64,000 nt of DNA. Source: Actinomadura citrea. Its GTDB lineage: Bacteria > Actinomycetota > Actinomycetes > Streptosporangiales > Streptosporangiaceae. The stretch is from positions 1,612,001-1,676,000 of the forward strand of contig NZ_JACCBT010000001.1 of assembly GCF_013409045.1 (NCBI RefSeq), given 5' to 3'. Below the pieces are notes generated by a model that saw nothing but the letters and a program-made list of their open reading frames with translations, was not told where the DNA came from and searched no databases. Both the position numbers and the translations under genes were made by a program. Every line of letters starts with the position of its first letter. Position 1 is the first letter of the stretch. Below are positions 1 through 7,250 of the stretch, in pieces.

Positions 1-150
1 GGGCAACAGGCCGCCCTCCACGAGCAGCTCGCCGCGCACGCCACCGACTACGCCAAGCTCCAGGAGCTCGACGCCCGGCTCAAGGAGATCCAGGCCGAGG
101 CCGCCGACGTCGAGGAAGAGTGGCTCATGCTCGCCGAGGACCTCGGCTAG
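1..150 (+). CDS. C-terminal tail of an ABC-F type ATPase (5' partial)
   Basis: The window opens inside a gene that ends with TAG at 148-150; 49 codons are visible. They encode a charged helical tail rich in Glu, Ala and Leu that finishes EEEWLMLAEDLG. This looks like the C-terminal coiled-coil extension of actinobacterial ABC-F proteins (Uup/EttA-like), cytosolic twin-ATPase factors that act on the ribosome. No ATPase motif lies inside the window, so the family call rests on the tail alone. The convergent MarR gene ends 79 nt further on. Confidence 0.6.
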   Translation, partial: GQQAALHEQLAAHATDYAKLQELDARLKEIQAEAADVEEEWLMLAEDLG

Positions 151-229
151 CCGTGTCTTGACGTGTCGCCGCGGTCGTCCGGCTCAACGGGCCGTGTTGG
201 CCCTGGGGGCGAAGCGCAACCCCTGGGAG

Positions 230-718
230 TTACTGGTCGAAGGGGACGAGCAGGGTTCTGAGGAGGTCGGCCAAGGCTTCGCGCTGGTCGGGGGTGAGGC
301 TTTCCAGGATCGCCTGCTCGCGGCCGAGCAGGTCGGCGAAGGCGGCGTCGACGCGGGTCAGGCCCGCGTCGGTGAGGCGGACCTGCACGCCGCGCTTGTC
401 CTGGGGGTCGGGATGCCGCTCGACCAGGCCCGCCGCCGCCAGCCGGTCGATGCGGTTCGTCATCGTGCCGGAGGTCACCAGCGTCGCGTGCAGGAGGCGG
501 CCCGGGCTCAGCCGGTAGGGGGCGCCGGCCCGGCGCAGCGCGGTGAGCACGTCGAACTCCCAGGGCTCCAGGCCGTGGTCGGCGAACACGGCGCGCCGGG
601 CGCGGTCGAGGTGGCGGGCCAGCCGGGAGACGCGGCTGAGGACCTGCAGCGGCCGGACGTCCAGGTCCGGACGCTCGGTGTTCCACGCCTCGACCAGCCT
701 GTCGACCTCATCGCGCAT
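230..718 (-). CDS. MarR-family transcriptional regulator
   Basis: A 162-residue winged-helix DNA-binding protein of normal MarR length. The central part (about residues 50-115) carries the pattern LEPWEFDVLTALRRAG, then a recognition helix (TSGTMTNRIDRLAAAGLVER) and a wing (DPQDKRGVQVRLTDAG). Members bind short palindromes as dimers and usually repress until a ligand binds. A near-perfect palindrome at 735-748 lies 17 bp upstream of the ATG, and a TAGGGT -10-like box sits between it and the start. This suggests autorepression of a transcript with little or no leader. The same motif occurs twice in front of the methyltransferase gene at 1681, so that gene and probably the patatin gene are likely targets. 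Confidence 0.9.
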   Translation of the reverse strand: MRDEVDRLVEAWNTERPDLDVRPLQVLSRVSRLARHLDRARRAVFADHGLEPWEFDVLTALRRAGAPYRLSPGRLLHATLVTSGTMTNRIDRLAAAGLVERHPDPQDKRGVQVRLTDAGLTRVDAAFADLLGREQAILESLTPDQREALADLLRTLLVPFDQ

Positions 719-734
719 GCCGACACCCTACCTG

Positions 735-748
735 TCTTGATATCGAGA
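735..748. promoter_or_regulatory. Putative MarR operator in front of its own gene
   Basis: TCTTGATATCGAGA is a near-palindrome (TCTTGA-TA-TCGAGA, one mismatch between arms) between the MarR start codon and the patatin stop codon. The same TCTTGA-N2-TCRAGA pattern recurs at 1642-1655 and 1676-1689. Symmetry and location fit a MarR-dimer site; binding is inferred. Confidence 0.7.
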
Positions 749-762
749 AAGACGGGGTGCGA

Positions 763-1566
763 TCAGCGGCGGGCGGCCAGCGCGGCGGTGATCCGCTCGG
801 CCGCCTCCGGCGCCTGCCGGACCCCCTCCCGGTAGACGGGCGTCCAGCGCGATCGGTCTCCGAGGCTCGGTCCGAACACCTCCAGCGCCCGTCCGTCCGG
901 GACGATCCGGACGTCACCGCCGCCGCGCATGTGGGGCACGGGGTCCACCGCGACGAGCGGCCCGGCCCCCTTCGTCAGCTCCGCTTCCGACCACCCGGCG
1001 AACGCGCCGTCCATGTAGCGGCGCCCGCCGATCGGCACCGGCTCGGCGAAGCCGGGTGCGGCGCTGCTCGCCGCCACCGCCAGCGACAGCGGGACGCCGC
1101 TCGACCCGTCCCACAGCACCGGCTCGCCCGACACGGCGTCCATCCCGGTGATCAGCAACCGGGCGTCCGGCCACGTGTCCGTGCCGACCAGGTACCGCAT
1201 GCTCGCGCGGTGGCGGTCCGCGGGCAGCGCGGCCGCGTCCAGGGCCAGCCGCCCGATCCGCCGCCGGGCCTCGTCCGGTTCCAGGCCCGGAGTGCCGCCC
1301 ACCTCGAACACCCGCACCATCACCGAGTCGTCCGCCGGCGCCGGCGGGCCGCCGCGCGGCGGCAGCTCCTCCAGCGCCGCCAGGTCCCTGCCCGTGGTGA
1401 TCGCCGCGCCGGCGATGGCGCCCGCCGACGTCCCGACGACCAGGCCCGCACCCGCCGGGTCCACGCCCGCCTCGCGCAGCCCCGCCGCCAGGCCGATCAG
1501 CCACGCCGTCCCGACCGGCCCGCCGGGGCCGAGCGCCAGCGCCCATCCGCTCTTGTCGTCCGTCAT
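763..1566 (-). CDS. Patatin-like phospholipase / RssA-type serine hydrolase
   Basis: A 267-residue patatin-fold lipid acyl hydrolase. The oxyanion stretch GPGGPVGTAW is at about residues 13-22, the nucleophile elbow GTSAGA at about 44-49, and the catalytic aspartate in MDGAFAGWSE near residue 190. This is the Ser-Asp dyad of patatins, with DGA in place of the commoner DGG. No signal peptide is visible, so it should act in the cytosol or on the inner face of the membrane. I took the ATG at 1564-1566; the frame stays open far upstream, but that part is antisense to the methyltransferase gene. It is transcribed away from the methyltransferase, and the shared intergenic region holds two MarR-type operators. 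Confidence 0.85.
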   Translation of the reverse strand: MTDDKSGWALALGPGGPVGTAWLIGLAAGLREAGVDPAGAGLVVGTSAGAIAGAAITTGRDLAALEELPPRGGPPAPADDSVMVRVFEVGGTPGLEPDEARRRIGRLALDAAALPADRHRASMRYLVGTDTWPDARLLITGMDAVSGEPVLWDGSSGVPLSLAVAASSAAPGFAEPVPIGGRRYMDGAFAGWSEAELTKGAGPLVAVDPVPHMRGGGDVRIVPDGRALEVFGPSLGDRSRWTPVYREGVRQAPEAAERITAALAARR

Positions 1567-1641
1567 GCCGGGGAGCCTAGGAGCGCCGCGCGCGGCGGCG
1601 CATCCGTCAGGCGACCGGTCGCCGTGACACGCGCCCAAGAT

Positions 1642-1655
1642 TCTTGACATCAAGA
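1642..1655. promoter_or_regulatory. Putative MarR operator (distal copy)
   Basis: TCTTGACATCAAGA has perfect TCTTGA/TCAAGA arms. It covers the -35 box (TTGACA, 1644-1649) of the methyltransferase promoter and lies about 76 bp upstream of the divergent patatin start. A repressor bound here would block polymerase. Confidence 0.75.
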
Positions 1656-1672
1656 TATGCGCGGGGCATGAT
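1644..1672 (+). promoter_or_regulatory. Predicted sigma70-type promoter for the methyltransferase
   Basis: TTGACA (1644-1649), a 17-nt spacer and CATGAT (1667-1672) form a recognisable -35/-10 pair. Transcription would start at about 1679-1681, on or next to the ATG at 1681, predicting a leaderless mRNA. The -35 lies inside one MarR-type palindrome and the start site inside another. Confidence 0.6.
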
Positions 1673-1675
1673 GTT

Positions 1676-1689
1676 TCTTGATGTCGAGA
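1676..1689. promoter_or_regulatory. Putative MarR operator (proximal copy over the start codon)
   Basis: TCTTGATGTCGAGA overlaps the predicted transcription start and the ATG of the methyltransferase gene. The centre-to-centre distance to the copy at 1642-1655 is 34 bp, about three helical turns, which would allow two dimers on one DNA face. Confidence 0.7.
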
Positions 1690-2469
1690 CAAACCGCGGC
1701 CGTGTGGGACCCCGCGCAGTACGGGGTCTTCGGCGACGAGCGCGCCAGGCCCTTCACCGAACTCGCCGGACGGCTCGGCGGCGCCCCGCCCGCGCGCGTC
1801 GCCGACCTCGGCTGCGGGAGCGGCGAGCTCACCGCCACCCTCGCCGCCCGCTGGCCGGACGCCGTCATCGACGCCTTCGACAGCTCGCCGGAGATGATCG
1901 CGGTGGCCCGCGCGCACGAGATCCCGGGACGGCTCGCCTTCCGCGTCGCCGACGTCGCCGCCTGGGAGCCCGAGCGGCCCCTCGACCTCGTGATCTCCAA
2001 CGCCGTCCTGCAGTGGGTCCCCGAACACCTCGACCTGCTGCCCCGATGGGTCGGCGCCCTCGCCCCGGGCGGGCGCCTCGCCTTCCAGGTCCCCGGCAAC
2101 TTCGACGCGCCCAGCCACGTCCTGCTCCGCGAGATGGGCCGCTCCGAGAGGTGGCGCGGCCGGCTCGCCCACCTGCAGCGCGACGCCCCCGTCCTCGACG
2201 CCGCCGGATACGTCGACCTCCTGGCCCGCCTCGGATGCGCCGTCGACGCCTGGGAGACCACCTACGCGCAGATCCTCCACGGCGAGGACCCCGTCCTCGA
2301 ATGGGTCAAGGGCAGCGCGCTGCGCCCCGTCCTCACCGCCCTCCCGCCCGCCGAGGCGGACGAGTTCCTCGCCGAGTACCGGGAGAGGCTCAGGCGCGCC
2401 TACCCCGCGGCCCCCTACGGCACCGTGTTCCCCTTCCGGAGGATCTTCGTGATCGCCACACCCCCCTAG
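1681..2469 (+). CDS. tam: Trans-aconitate 2-methyltransferase
   Basis: A 262-residue class I SAM-dependent methyltransferase. Motif I is VADLGCGSGE (about residues 40-49), an acidic ribose-binding Asp follows in DAFDSSPEM, and the Tam-type signatures WDPAQY near the N-terminus and ILHGEDPVLEWVKGSALRP in the C-terminal half are present. Tam methylates trans-aconitate, a spontaneous by-product that inhibits aconitase, in the cytosol. Length matches the family. The frame could begin at TTG 1678, but the ATG at 1681 sits where transcription is predicted to begin and no Shine-Dalgarno is visible, so a leaderless message is likely. Two MarR-type operators cover the promoter. A 15-bp hairpin follows the gene. 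Confidence 0.9.
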   Translation: MSRQTAAVWDPAQYGVFGDERARPFTELAGRLGGAPPARVADLGCGSGELTATLAARWPDAVIDAFDSSPEMIAVARAHEIPGRLAFRVADVAAWEPERPLDLVISNAVLQWVPEHLDLLPRWVGALAPGGRLAFQVPGNFDAPSHVLLREMGRSERWRGRLAHLQRDAPVLDAAGYVDLLARLGCAVDAWETTYAQILHGEDPVLEWVKGSALRPVLTALPPAEADEFLAEYRERLRRAYPAAPYGTVFPFRRIFVIATPP

Positions 2470-2585
2470 ACGGGATGCCGCCCGCCCGCCCGAGGGAAGC
2501 GACTCGTTCCCCTGCGGTGTGCCATCTCCGGCGGATGGGCGGCGTCCGCGAAACCCGGCTCGCGACCCGAGACCGGTGACCCCTG

Positions 2586-2622
2586 CCGGCGGCCTCCCGG
2601 ACGAACTCCGGGAGGCCGCCGG
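2586..2622 (+). terminator. Hairpin terminator after tam
   Basis: A perfect 15-bp stem (2586-2600 pairing with 2608-2622) encloses the 7-nt loop ACGAACT. There is no T tract, as is common in actinomycetes. It should end tam transcription; the next gene starts 21 nt further on. Confidence 0.75.
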
Positions 2623-2642
2623 TGTCATGTCGGGAGGCGACC

Positions 2643-3005
2643 ATGATCACCGGTGTCCACCACGTCCAGCTGGCCGTCCCGCCCGGCAGCGAGGACCGGC
2701 TCCGCGCCTTCTACGGCGGCGTCCTCGGCCTCGAGGAGATCCCCAAGCCGCCCGAACTCGCCAAGCGCGGGGGAGCCTGGTTCCGCGGCCCGGGCGTCGA
2801 ACTCCACCTCGGCGTCGAGCCCGGCTTCCGGCCTGCCCGCAAAGCGCACCCGGGCCTGCTCGTCGACGACCTCGACGCCCTCGCGGCGCGCCTGCGGGCC
2901 GCGGGCCACGACGTCAGGCCGGACGAGCTGTTCCCCGGCCACCACCGCTTCTACGCCGACGACCCCGTGGGAAACCGGCTGGAGTTCCTGCGGCCCTCAG
3001 GCTGA
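2643..3005 (+). CDS. VOC (glyoxalase/bleomycin-resistance) family protein
   Basis: A single-domain 120-residue protein of the vicinal-oxygen-chelate fold. It starts ITGVHHVQLAVP, whose His is a usual metal ligand, and ends FYADDPVGNRLEFL, where the Glu of NRLEF is the usual last metal ligand. Single-domain VOC proteins dimerise and act as lyases, dioxygenases or resistance proteins; the substrate cannot be read from sequence. I chose the ATG at 2643 because GGGAGGCG lies a few bases upstream; an earlier in-frame ATG at 2622 sits inside the terminator stem. Its last 9 nt overlap the convergent TetR gene. Confidence 0.85.
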   Translation: MITGVHHVQLAVPPGSEDRLRAFYGGVLGLEEIPKPPELAKRGGAWFRGPGVELHLGVEPGFRPARKAHPGLLVDDLDALAARLRAAGHDVRPDELFPGHHRFYADDPVGNRLEFLRPSG

Positions 3006-3800
3006 CGGGTCGACGATCTCCTCGAAGTCGCGCCGTCCCCGGCGCTGGGCCTTCTCCGCCTTCGCCGCCGCCTTCTCCTCGGCCCGCCCGGCCTTGGCGG
3101 CCGCCTTCTCCGCGCGCTTCTCCTGCCGCTCCATCTCCTTGCGGCGGCGGCGCGGATCCAGCGACGGCCTCGGCTCCAGCCCGGACAGGCCGTTCCACGC
3201 CAGGTTCACGATGTGCGCGGCCACGTCCTCCCGATGCGGTTTGCGGACGTCCAGCCACCACTGGCCCGTGAGCGCCACCATGCCGACCAGGCTCTGCGCG
3301 TACAGCGGCGCGAACTTGTCGTCGTACCCGTGCCGGTCGAACTCCTGCGCCAGGATGTGCTCCACCTCGCCGGCGATCTCGCTCAGCAGGCTGGCGTAGC
3401 TGCCCTGGCCCGTCCCGCCGTGCGAGTCGCGGACGAGGATGCGGAACCCGTCCGGGTGCTCCTCGATGTACTCCAGCAGCGCCAGCGCCGCCTTCTCCAG
3501 CTTGCTCCGGTAGTGGACCGCCGAGTTCAGCGAGTCGGTGACGAGACTCAGCAGCCGCTCGAACTCCCGGTCGACGACGACCGCGTAGAGCCCCTCCTTG
3601 CCGCCGAAGTGCTCGTACACCACCGGCTTGGACACGCCGGCCGCCGACGCGATCTCCTCCACCGAGGTGCCGTCCAGCCCGCGCTCGGCGAACAGCGTCC
3701 GGCCGATGTCGAGGAGCTGCTCACGGCGTTCCTTGCCGGTCATCCGCTTTCTGCGGGTCCGGGGAGCGGGATCTGTCACGGAATCAATTGTGGCGGTCAA
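2997..3800 (-). CDS. TetR-family regulator with Lys/Arg-rich C-terminal tail
   Basis: The HTH (ERREQLLDIGRTLFAERG to SKPVVYEHFGGKEGLY, about residues 24-71) is typical of TetR. The ligand domain follows to about residue 215, and the last 50 residues are a run of Lys, Arg, Glu and Ala not seen in most TetR proteins. The longest frame starts with TTG at 3800, overlapping the desaturase stop by 4 nt (TTGA); GTG at 3779 or an internal ATG near 3741 are alternatives, and none has a convincing ribosome site. Co-transcription with the desaturase suggests a regulator of membrane-lipid unsaturation that senses an acyl-CoA. The palindromes at 4787-4817 are its likely operator. Confidence 0.85.
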   Translation of the reverse strand: MTATIDSVTDPAPRTRRKRMTGKERREQLLDIGRTLFAERGLDGTSVEEIASAAGVSKPVVYEHFGGKEGLYAVVVDREFERLLSLVTDSLNSAVHYRSKLEKAALALLEYIEEHPDGFRILVRDSHGGTGQGSYASLLSEIAGEVEHILAQEFDRHGYDDKFAPLYAQSLVGMVALTGQWWLDVRKPHREDVAAHIVNLAWNGLSGLEPRPSLDPRRRRKEMERQEKRAEKAAAKAGRAEEKAAAKAEKAQRRGRRDFEEIVDPSA

Positions 3801-4750
3801 ACCGCCTGCTTCGTGCGCTTGGCGGCCAGCCTGTCAGGGTTCGGCCACCGGACGTCATGGGCCAGGCGCATCTTCTCGAACGCCCAGATGATGCGCGCGC
3901 TGATGTCGATCTGCCCCTTCAGCACGCCGTGCCGCGCGCAGGTCGGGTCCGAGTGGTGCAGGTTGTGCCACGACTCGCCCAGCGACGGGATCGCCAGCCA
4001 CCACACGTTGCGCGACTTGTCCCGGACCTCGAACTCCTCCTTGCCGAAGGTGTGGCAGATCGAGTTGATGGACCACGTCACGTGGTGCACCAGGGTGATC
4101 CGGACGAACCCGGCCCAGAACAGCGCCGTGAGGAAACCCGTCCACGACATGGTGACCAGGCCGCCGATCACGGCCGGGAGCAGGAAGGACACCGCGACCA
4201 GACCGGGGAAGGCCAGGTGGATGCGCCTGATGTCGCGGTCGTTCAGCAGGTCCTTGGCGAACCGCTGCTTGGAGGTCCGGTTGGCGTCGAACAGCCAGCC
4301 GTAGTGCGCCCAGGCCAGCCCCTTGCCCAGCGCCTTCCAGTCGTCGCCGAACCGCCACGGCGAGTGCGGGTCGAACTCCTTGTCCGAGTGCTTGTGGTGC
4401 CGCCGGTGGTCGGCCACCCACGTGATGACCGGCCCCTCGATGGCCAGGCTCCCGGCCAGCGCCATGAAGATCTTCAGGCCGCGCGTGGCCTTGAAGGACC
4501 CGTGGGTGAAGTACCGGTGGTAGCCGACCGTGATGCCCCCCGCGGACACCAGGTAGAAGACCGCCGTGAGCACGACGTCCGTCCAGCCGAGGAAGCGGCC
4601 CCAGGCCAGCGGGACGGCGGCGAACAGTGCCAGGAAGGGCAGCGCGGTGAACGTGGCGACCAGCGCCCGCTCCGCGTTGCCCCGTTGCTGGGGCGCGAGT
4701 TCGGGACGTCGCTGCGGGCGGGGTGGATCCATGGCCGGAGCTGTCGTCAT
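3797..4750 (-). CDS. Membrane acyl-CoA (delta-9) desaturase
   Basis: A 317-residue integral-membrane di-iron desaturase. The three histidine boxes are visible: HRYFTH after the second hydrophobic stretch, HRRHHKH mid-protein and HNLHH near the C-terminus. Four membrane segments are arranged in pairs around them. The family inserts a double bond into fatty acyl chains using O2 and electrons from a reductase; no such reductase gene is nearby. Length fits stearoyl-CoA 9-desaturases. The upstream region carries two overlapping palindromes, and a TetR gene follows with a 4-nt overlap, so the pair is probably a self-regulated operon. Confidence 0.92.
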   Translation of the reverse strand: MTTAPAMDPPRPQRRPELAPQQRGNAERALVATFTALPFLALFAAVPLAWGRFLGWTDVVLTAVFYLVSAGGITVGYHRYFTHGSFKATRGLKIFMALAGSLAIEGPVITWVADHRRHHKHSDKEFDPHSPWRFGDDWKALGKGLAWAHYGWLFDANRTSKQRFAKDLLNDRDIRRIHLAFPGLVAVSFLLPAVIGGLVTMSWTGFLTALFWAGFVRITLVHHVTWSINSICHTFGKEEFEVRDKSRNVWWLAIPSLGESWHNLHHSDPTCARHGVLKGQIDISARIIWAFEKMRLAHDVRWPNPDRLAAKRTKQAV

Positions 4751-4786
4751 GCGTCATCACTTCCCGTGACTCGAGGCAGCCTTACC

Positions 4787-4817
4787 TACGTCAACGTAAC
4801 CTACGAGACCGTAGGTT
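4787..4817. promoter_or_regulatory. Paired palindromes, putative TetR operator for the desaturase operon
   Basis: Two inverted repeats abut. TACGT-CA-ACGTA occupies 4787-4798 and AACCTACG-AGAC-CGTAGGTT occupies 4798-4817; both have perfect arms. The motif CCTACG appears in both on the same strand. They lie 37-67 bp upstream of the desaturase ATG, where a promoter is expected. Palindromes of this type suit TetR dimers; binding by the co-transcribed TetR protein is inferred. Confidence 0.65.
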
Positions 4818-5047
4818 GTGCAGAGCCGAACAGTAAACTCAGCGGGAAACTGCCCCTTCGGTCACATAACTCTCGTGTGGACTGGGGGCCAGGCGGCCGC
4901 CCGCCGCATCTGCGCGGAGACCGCCGCGCCGCCCGACCGGGCCCTGGCCGACCGACACGCAGTTGGCTTGCTCGGTACCGCGCGATCTAAACCGATCCGG
5001 ACAAAACGACCATGCTCTTAGCATCGCTTTCGGTAATCAATCAACTG

Positions 5048-5073
5048 CGGAGAGTCAAAGTCTCCGCTATGCT
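5048..5073 (+). promoter_or_regulatory. Inverted repeat and -10-like box before the 73-residue ORF
   Basis: GCGGAGA (5048-5054) and TCTCCGC (5061-5067) are perfect arms around a 7-nt spacer. TATGCT (5068-5073) follows directly and is 6 nt from the ATG at 5080, so a leaderless start is possible. I found no clear -35 box. Confidence 0.4.
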
Positions 5074-5079
5074 TCTCCC

Positions 5080-5301
5080 ATGGGTGGACCGATGCCGGGC
5101 GAGATCCGAGACAAGCTCAAGCCCGGGGAGTCCCGGGGTCGCCTGCAGATCACTGTGAGCAAGGGCGCGGACCTGTACCGACGCGTCGAGGGATGGGCCT
5201 ACGGTGCCGTGCTCGGCGGTGAGGTCGCGGAGGCCCGGCTGGTCAGCCGTTCCGACGAGGTCCTCAGCAAGATCCTCGGTGACCGCGGCAGGCGAAGGTA
5301 A
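5080..5301 (+). CDS. Small conserved-looking protein of unknown function
   Basis: A 73-residue frame with a charged N-terminus (PGEIRDKLKPGESRGRLQ), a middle that predicts beta-strand and helix (ITVSKGADLYRRVEGWAYGAV) and a basic C-terminus. I do not recognise the family. Codon use is like that of its neighbours, with strong third-position GC. The ATG at 5080 was chosen because the sequence before it is not protein-like and a -10-like box precedes it; a longer frame starts at 4963. No membrane segment or signal is seen. It stands alone, about 75 nt before tRNA-Gln. Confidence 0.55.
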   Translation: MGGPMPGEIRDKLKPGESRGRLQITVSKGADLYRRVEGWAYGAVLGGEVAEARLVSRSDEVLSKILGDRGRRR

Positions 5302-5377
5302 GTAGGTGTGGGCCGCGAGCCCACACCGGTATCGTGGGCCTCGCAGGCGCCCCCGCGTTAGCGAAGAGTCCTGCCGA

Positions 5378-5450
5378 TCCGCCGTAGCGTAATTGGAAAC
5401 GCAGCTGGTTTTGGTCCAGAAGACTCCAGGTTCGAGCCCTGGCGGCGGAG
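5378..5450 (+). tRNA. tRNA-Gln (anticodon TTG)
   Basis: A 73-nt cloverleaf. The acceptor stem pairs TCCGCCG with CGGCGGA, starting with the weak T-A pair usual for bacterial tRNA-Gln. The D arm contains the GG dinucleotide, the anticodon loop TTTTGGT gives TTG for Gln codon CAA, and the T arm is CCAGG-TTCGAGC-CCTGG. The discriminator is G at 5450. CCA is not encoded. Confidence 0.93.
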
Positions 5451-5615
5451 CTGTCGGAAATGCCGTCTGGTTTGCCGGGGGCGGGCGGTGGGGTGACAGG
5501 AGCGGGGTGGGCGGTATCCTGCCCGTGTCGGGTTCGCCCCGGCCTGCCGTGTGATGATGTCGCAGGTGGGCGGGCCCGCGACCGATCCCCGTCCGCGATG
5601 CCGAGGAGCCTCCTT

Positions 5616-7055
5616 GTGAGTGCTGCGAGCCGCCCGGCCGCCGTCATCGTCCTCGCCGCGGGCGAGGGCACCCGGATGAAGTCCCGTACCTCGAAGGTGC
5701 TGCACGAGCTGTGCGGGCGCAGCATGCTCGGCCACGTGCTGGCCGCCGCCCGCGAACTGGAGCCCGAGCGGCTCGTCGTGGTCGTCGGGCACCGGCGCGA
5801 GCAGGTCGTCGGGCACCTCGCCGAGCACGCCCCGGACGCCGAGGCCGCCGTGCAGGAGCGGCAGGGCGGAACGGGCCACGCCGTGCGGATGGCGCTGGAG
5901 CAGACCGGCGCGCTGGAGGGGACGGTCGTCGTGACGAACGGCGACCACCCGCTGCTGCGGGGCGAGACGCTGCGGGCGCTGGTCCAGGCGCACGAGGACG
6001 AGGGCAACGCCGTCACCGTGCTGACGACCGAGATGCCGGACGCGACCGGCTACGGGCGGATGATCCGGGCGGCCGACGGCAGCGCCGAGGCGATCGTCGA
6101 GCACAAGGACGCCACCGGGGACCAGCGCGCCATCAACGAGATCAACGTCGGGATGTACGCGTTCGACGGCGCGCTCCTGGCGGACGCGCTGAAGCGGGTG
6201 ACGACCGACAACGCGGGCGGCGAGGAGTACCTCACCGACGTGGTGGCGATCCTGCGCGGCGACGGTCACCGGGCGGGCGCGCACCTGGCCGCCGACTGGG
6301 TGGAGACGCAGGGCGTCAACGACAAGGTCCAGCTCTCCCAGGCGCGCAGGCAGCTGAACGACCGGATCCTCGAGGCGCACATGCGGGCCGGGGTCACCGT
6401 CATCGACCCGGCGTCGACCTGGATCGACGTGCAGGTGACCGCCGAACCGGACGCGGAGATCCACCCGGGGACGCAGCTGCACGGCAGGACGCACCTGGGC
6501 GAGGGCGCGCGGATCGGTCCCGGCTGCACGCTCACCGACACGACGGTCGGCGCCGGCGCGTCGGTGACCAACGCGGTGTGCGTCGGGGCGGAGATCGGGC
6601 CGGAGGCCTCGGTCGGGCCCTACGCCTACCTGCGGCCCGGCACGAGGCTCGCGCCCAGGGCCAAGGTCGGGACCTACGTCGAGACCAAGAACGCCGACAT
6701 CGGCGAGGGCACCAAGGTGCCGCATCTGACCTACGTCGGCGACGCCGAGATCGGCGCCGGCTCGAACATCGGCGCGAGTTCGGTGTTCGTCAACTACGAC
6801 GGTGTGGAGAAGCACCGCAGCGTCATCGGGTCGCATGTGAAGGTCGGCAGCGACAACATGATCGTCGCGCCGGTGACGATCGGGGACGGCGCCTACACCG
6901 CGGCCGGCTCGGTGATCATCCAGGACGTCCCGCCGGGGGCGATGGCGGTCGCGCGAGGGCGGCAGCGCAACATCGAGGGCTGGGTCGAGCGGAAGCGGCC
7001 GGGGACGCCGGCGGCCGAGGCGGCCCGGAGGGCCGGCGAGGAGAGCGCGTCTTAG
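5616..7055 (+). CDS. glmU: Bifunctional GlmU: N-acetylglucosamine-1-phosphate uridyltransferase / glucosamine-1-phosphate acetyltransferase
   Basis: A 479-residue cytosolic enzyme that makes UDP-GlcNAc for peptidoglycan and surface glycans. The N-terminal uridyltransferase half shows the nucleotide-binding signature [11 protein letters not shown] and the QGGTGHA loop. The C-terminal half is a left-handed beta-helix of hexapeptide repeats with the acetyltransferase signature around [24 protein letters not shown] chose the GTG at 5616, preceded by GAGGAG with a 7-nt gap; the frame is open further upstream, but that part runs from the end of tRNA-Gln and is not GlmU-like. It leads the run glmU-prs-rplY-pth, an order found in other actinomycetes. 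Confidence 0.96.
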   Translation: MSAASRPAAVIVLAAGEGTRMKSRTSKVLHELCGRSMLGHVLAAARELEPERLVVVVGHRREQVVGHLAEHAPDAEAAVQERQGGTGHAVRMALEQTGALEGTVVVTNGDHPLLRGETLRALVQAHEDEGNAVTVLTTEMPDATGYGRMIRAADGSAEAIVEHKDATGDQRAINEINVGMYAFDGALLADALKRVTTDNAGGEEYLTDVVAILRGDGHRAGAHLAADWVETQGVNDKVQLSQARRQLNDRILEAHMRAGVTVIDPASTWIDVQVTAEPDAEIHPGTQLHGRTHLGEGARIGPGCTLTDTTVGAGASVTNAVCVGAEIGPEASVGPYAYLRPGTRLAPRAKVGTYVETKNADIGEGTKVPHLTYVGDAEIGAGSNIGASSVFVNYDGVEKHRSVIGSHVKVGSDNMIVAPVTIGDGAYTAAGSVIIQDVPPGAMAVARGRQRNIEGWVERKRPGTPAAEAARRAGEESAS

Positions 7056-7073
7056 CGCGCCCGATGAGGACTG

Positions 7074-7151
7074 CCCCGCCTCAGGGCGGGGAGGTGGAGG
7101 ACGACGGCGTCTTCCAGGACAACACAGAGCCGCCCGACCGGAGAGCGGCTC
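7074..7151 (+). terminator. Two hairpins between glmU and prs
   Basis: CCCCGCC-TCAG-GGCGGGG (7074-7091) lies 18 nt after the glmU stop. A second stem pairs GAGCCGC (7127-7133) with GCGGCTC (7145-7151). The 195-bp gap therefore probably attenuates glmU read-through. Confidence 0.55.
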
Positions 7152-7250
7152 GACGACAAGACGACCCGCGCGCCGGATCTTTGGTGCGCGGGAGGTGGGG
7201 ACGACAACCCACATGCAGGGCACGGTTCCATTGAGGGGGAGTTGTCAGAG

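Larger units (their letters stand above)
4751..5079. other. Intergenic region between desaturase and small ORF
   Basis: This 329-bp stretch lies between two divergently transcribed genes and holds regulatory DNA only. The desaturase-side palindromes are at 4787-4817 and a second inverted repeat is at 5048-5067. I see no convincing coding frame in it. Confidence 0.6.
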
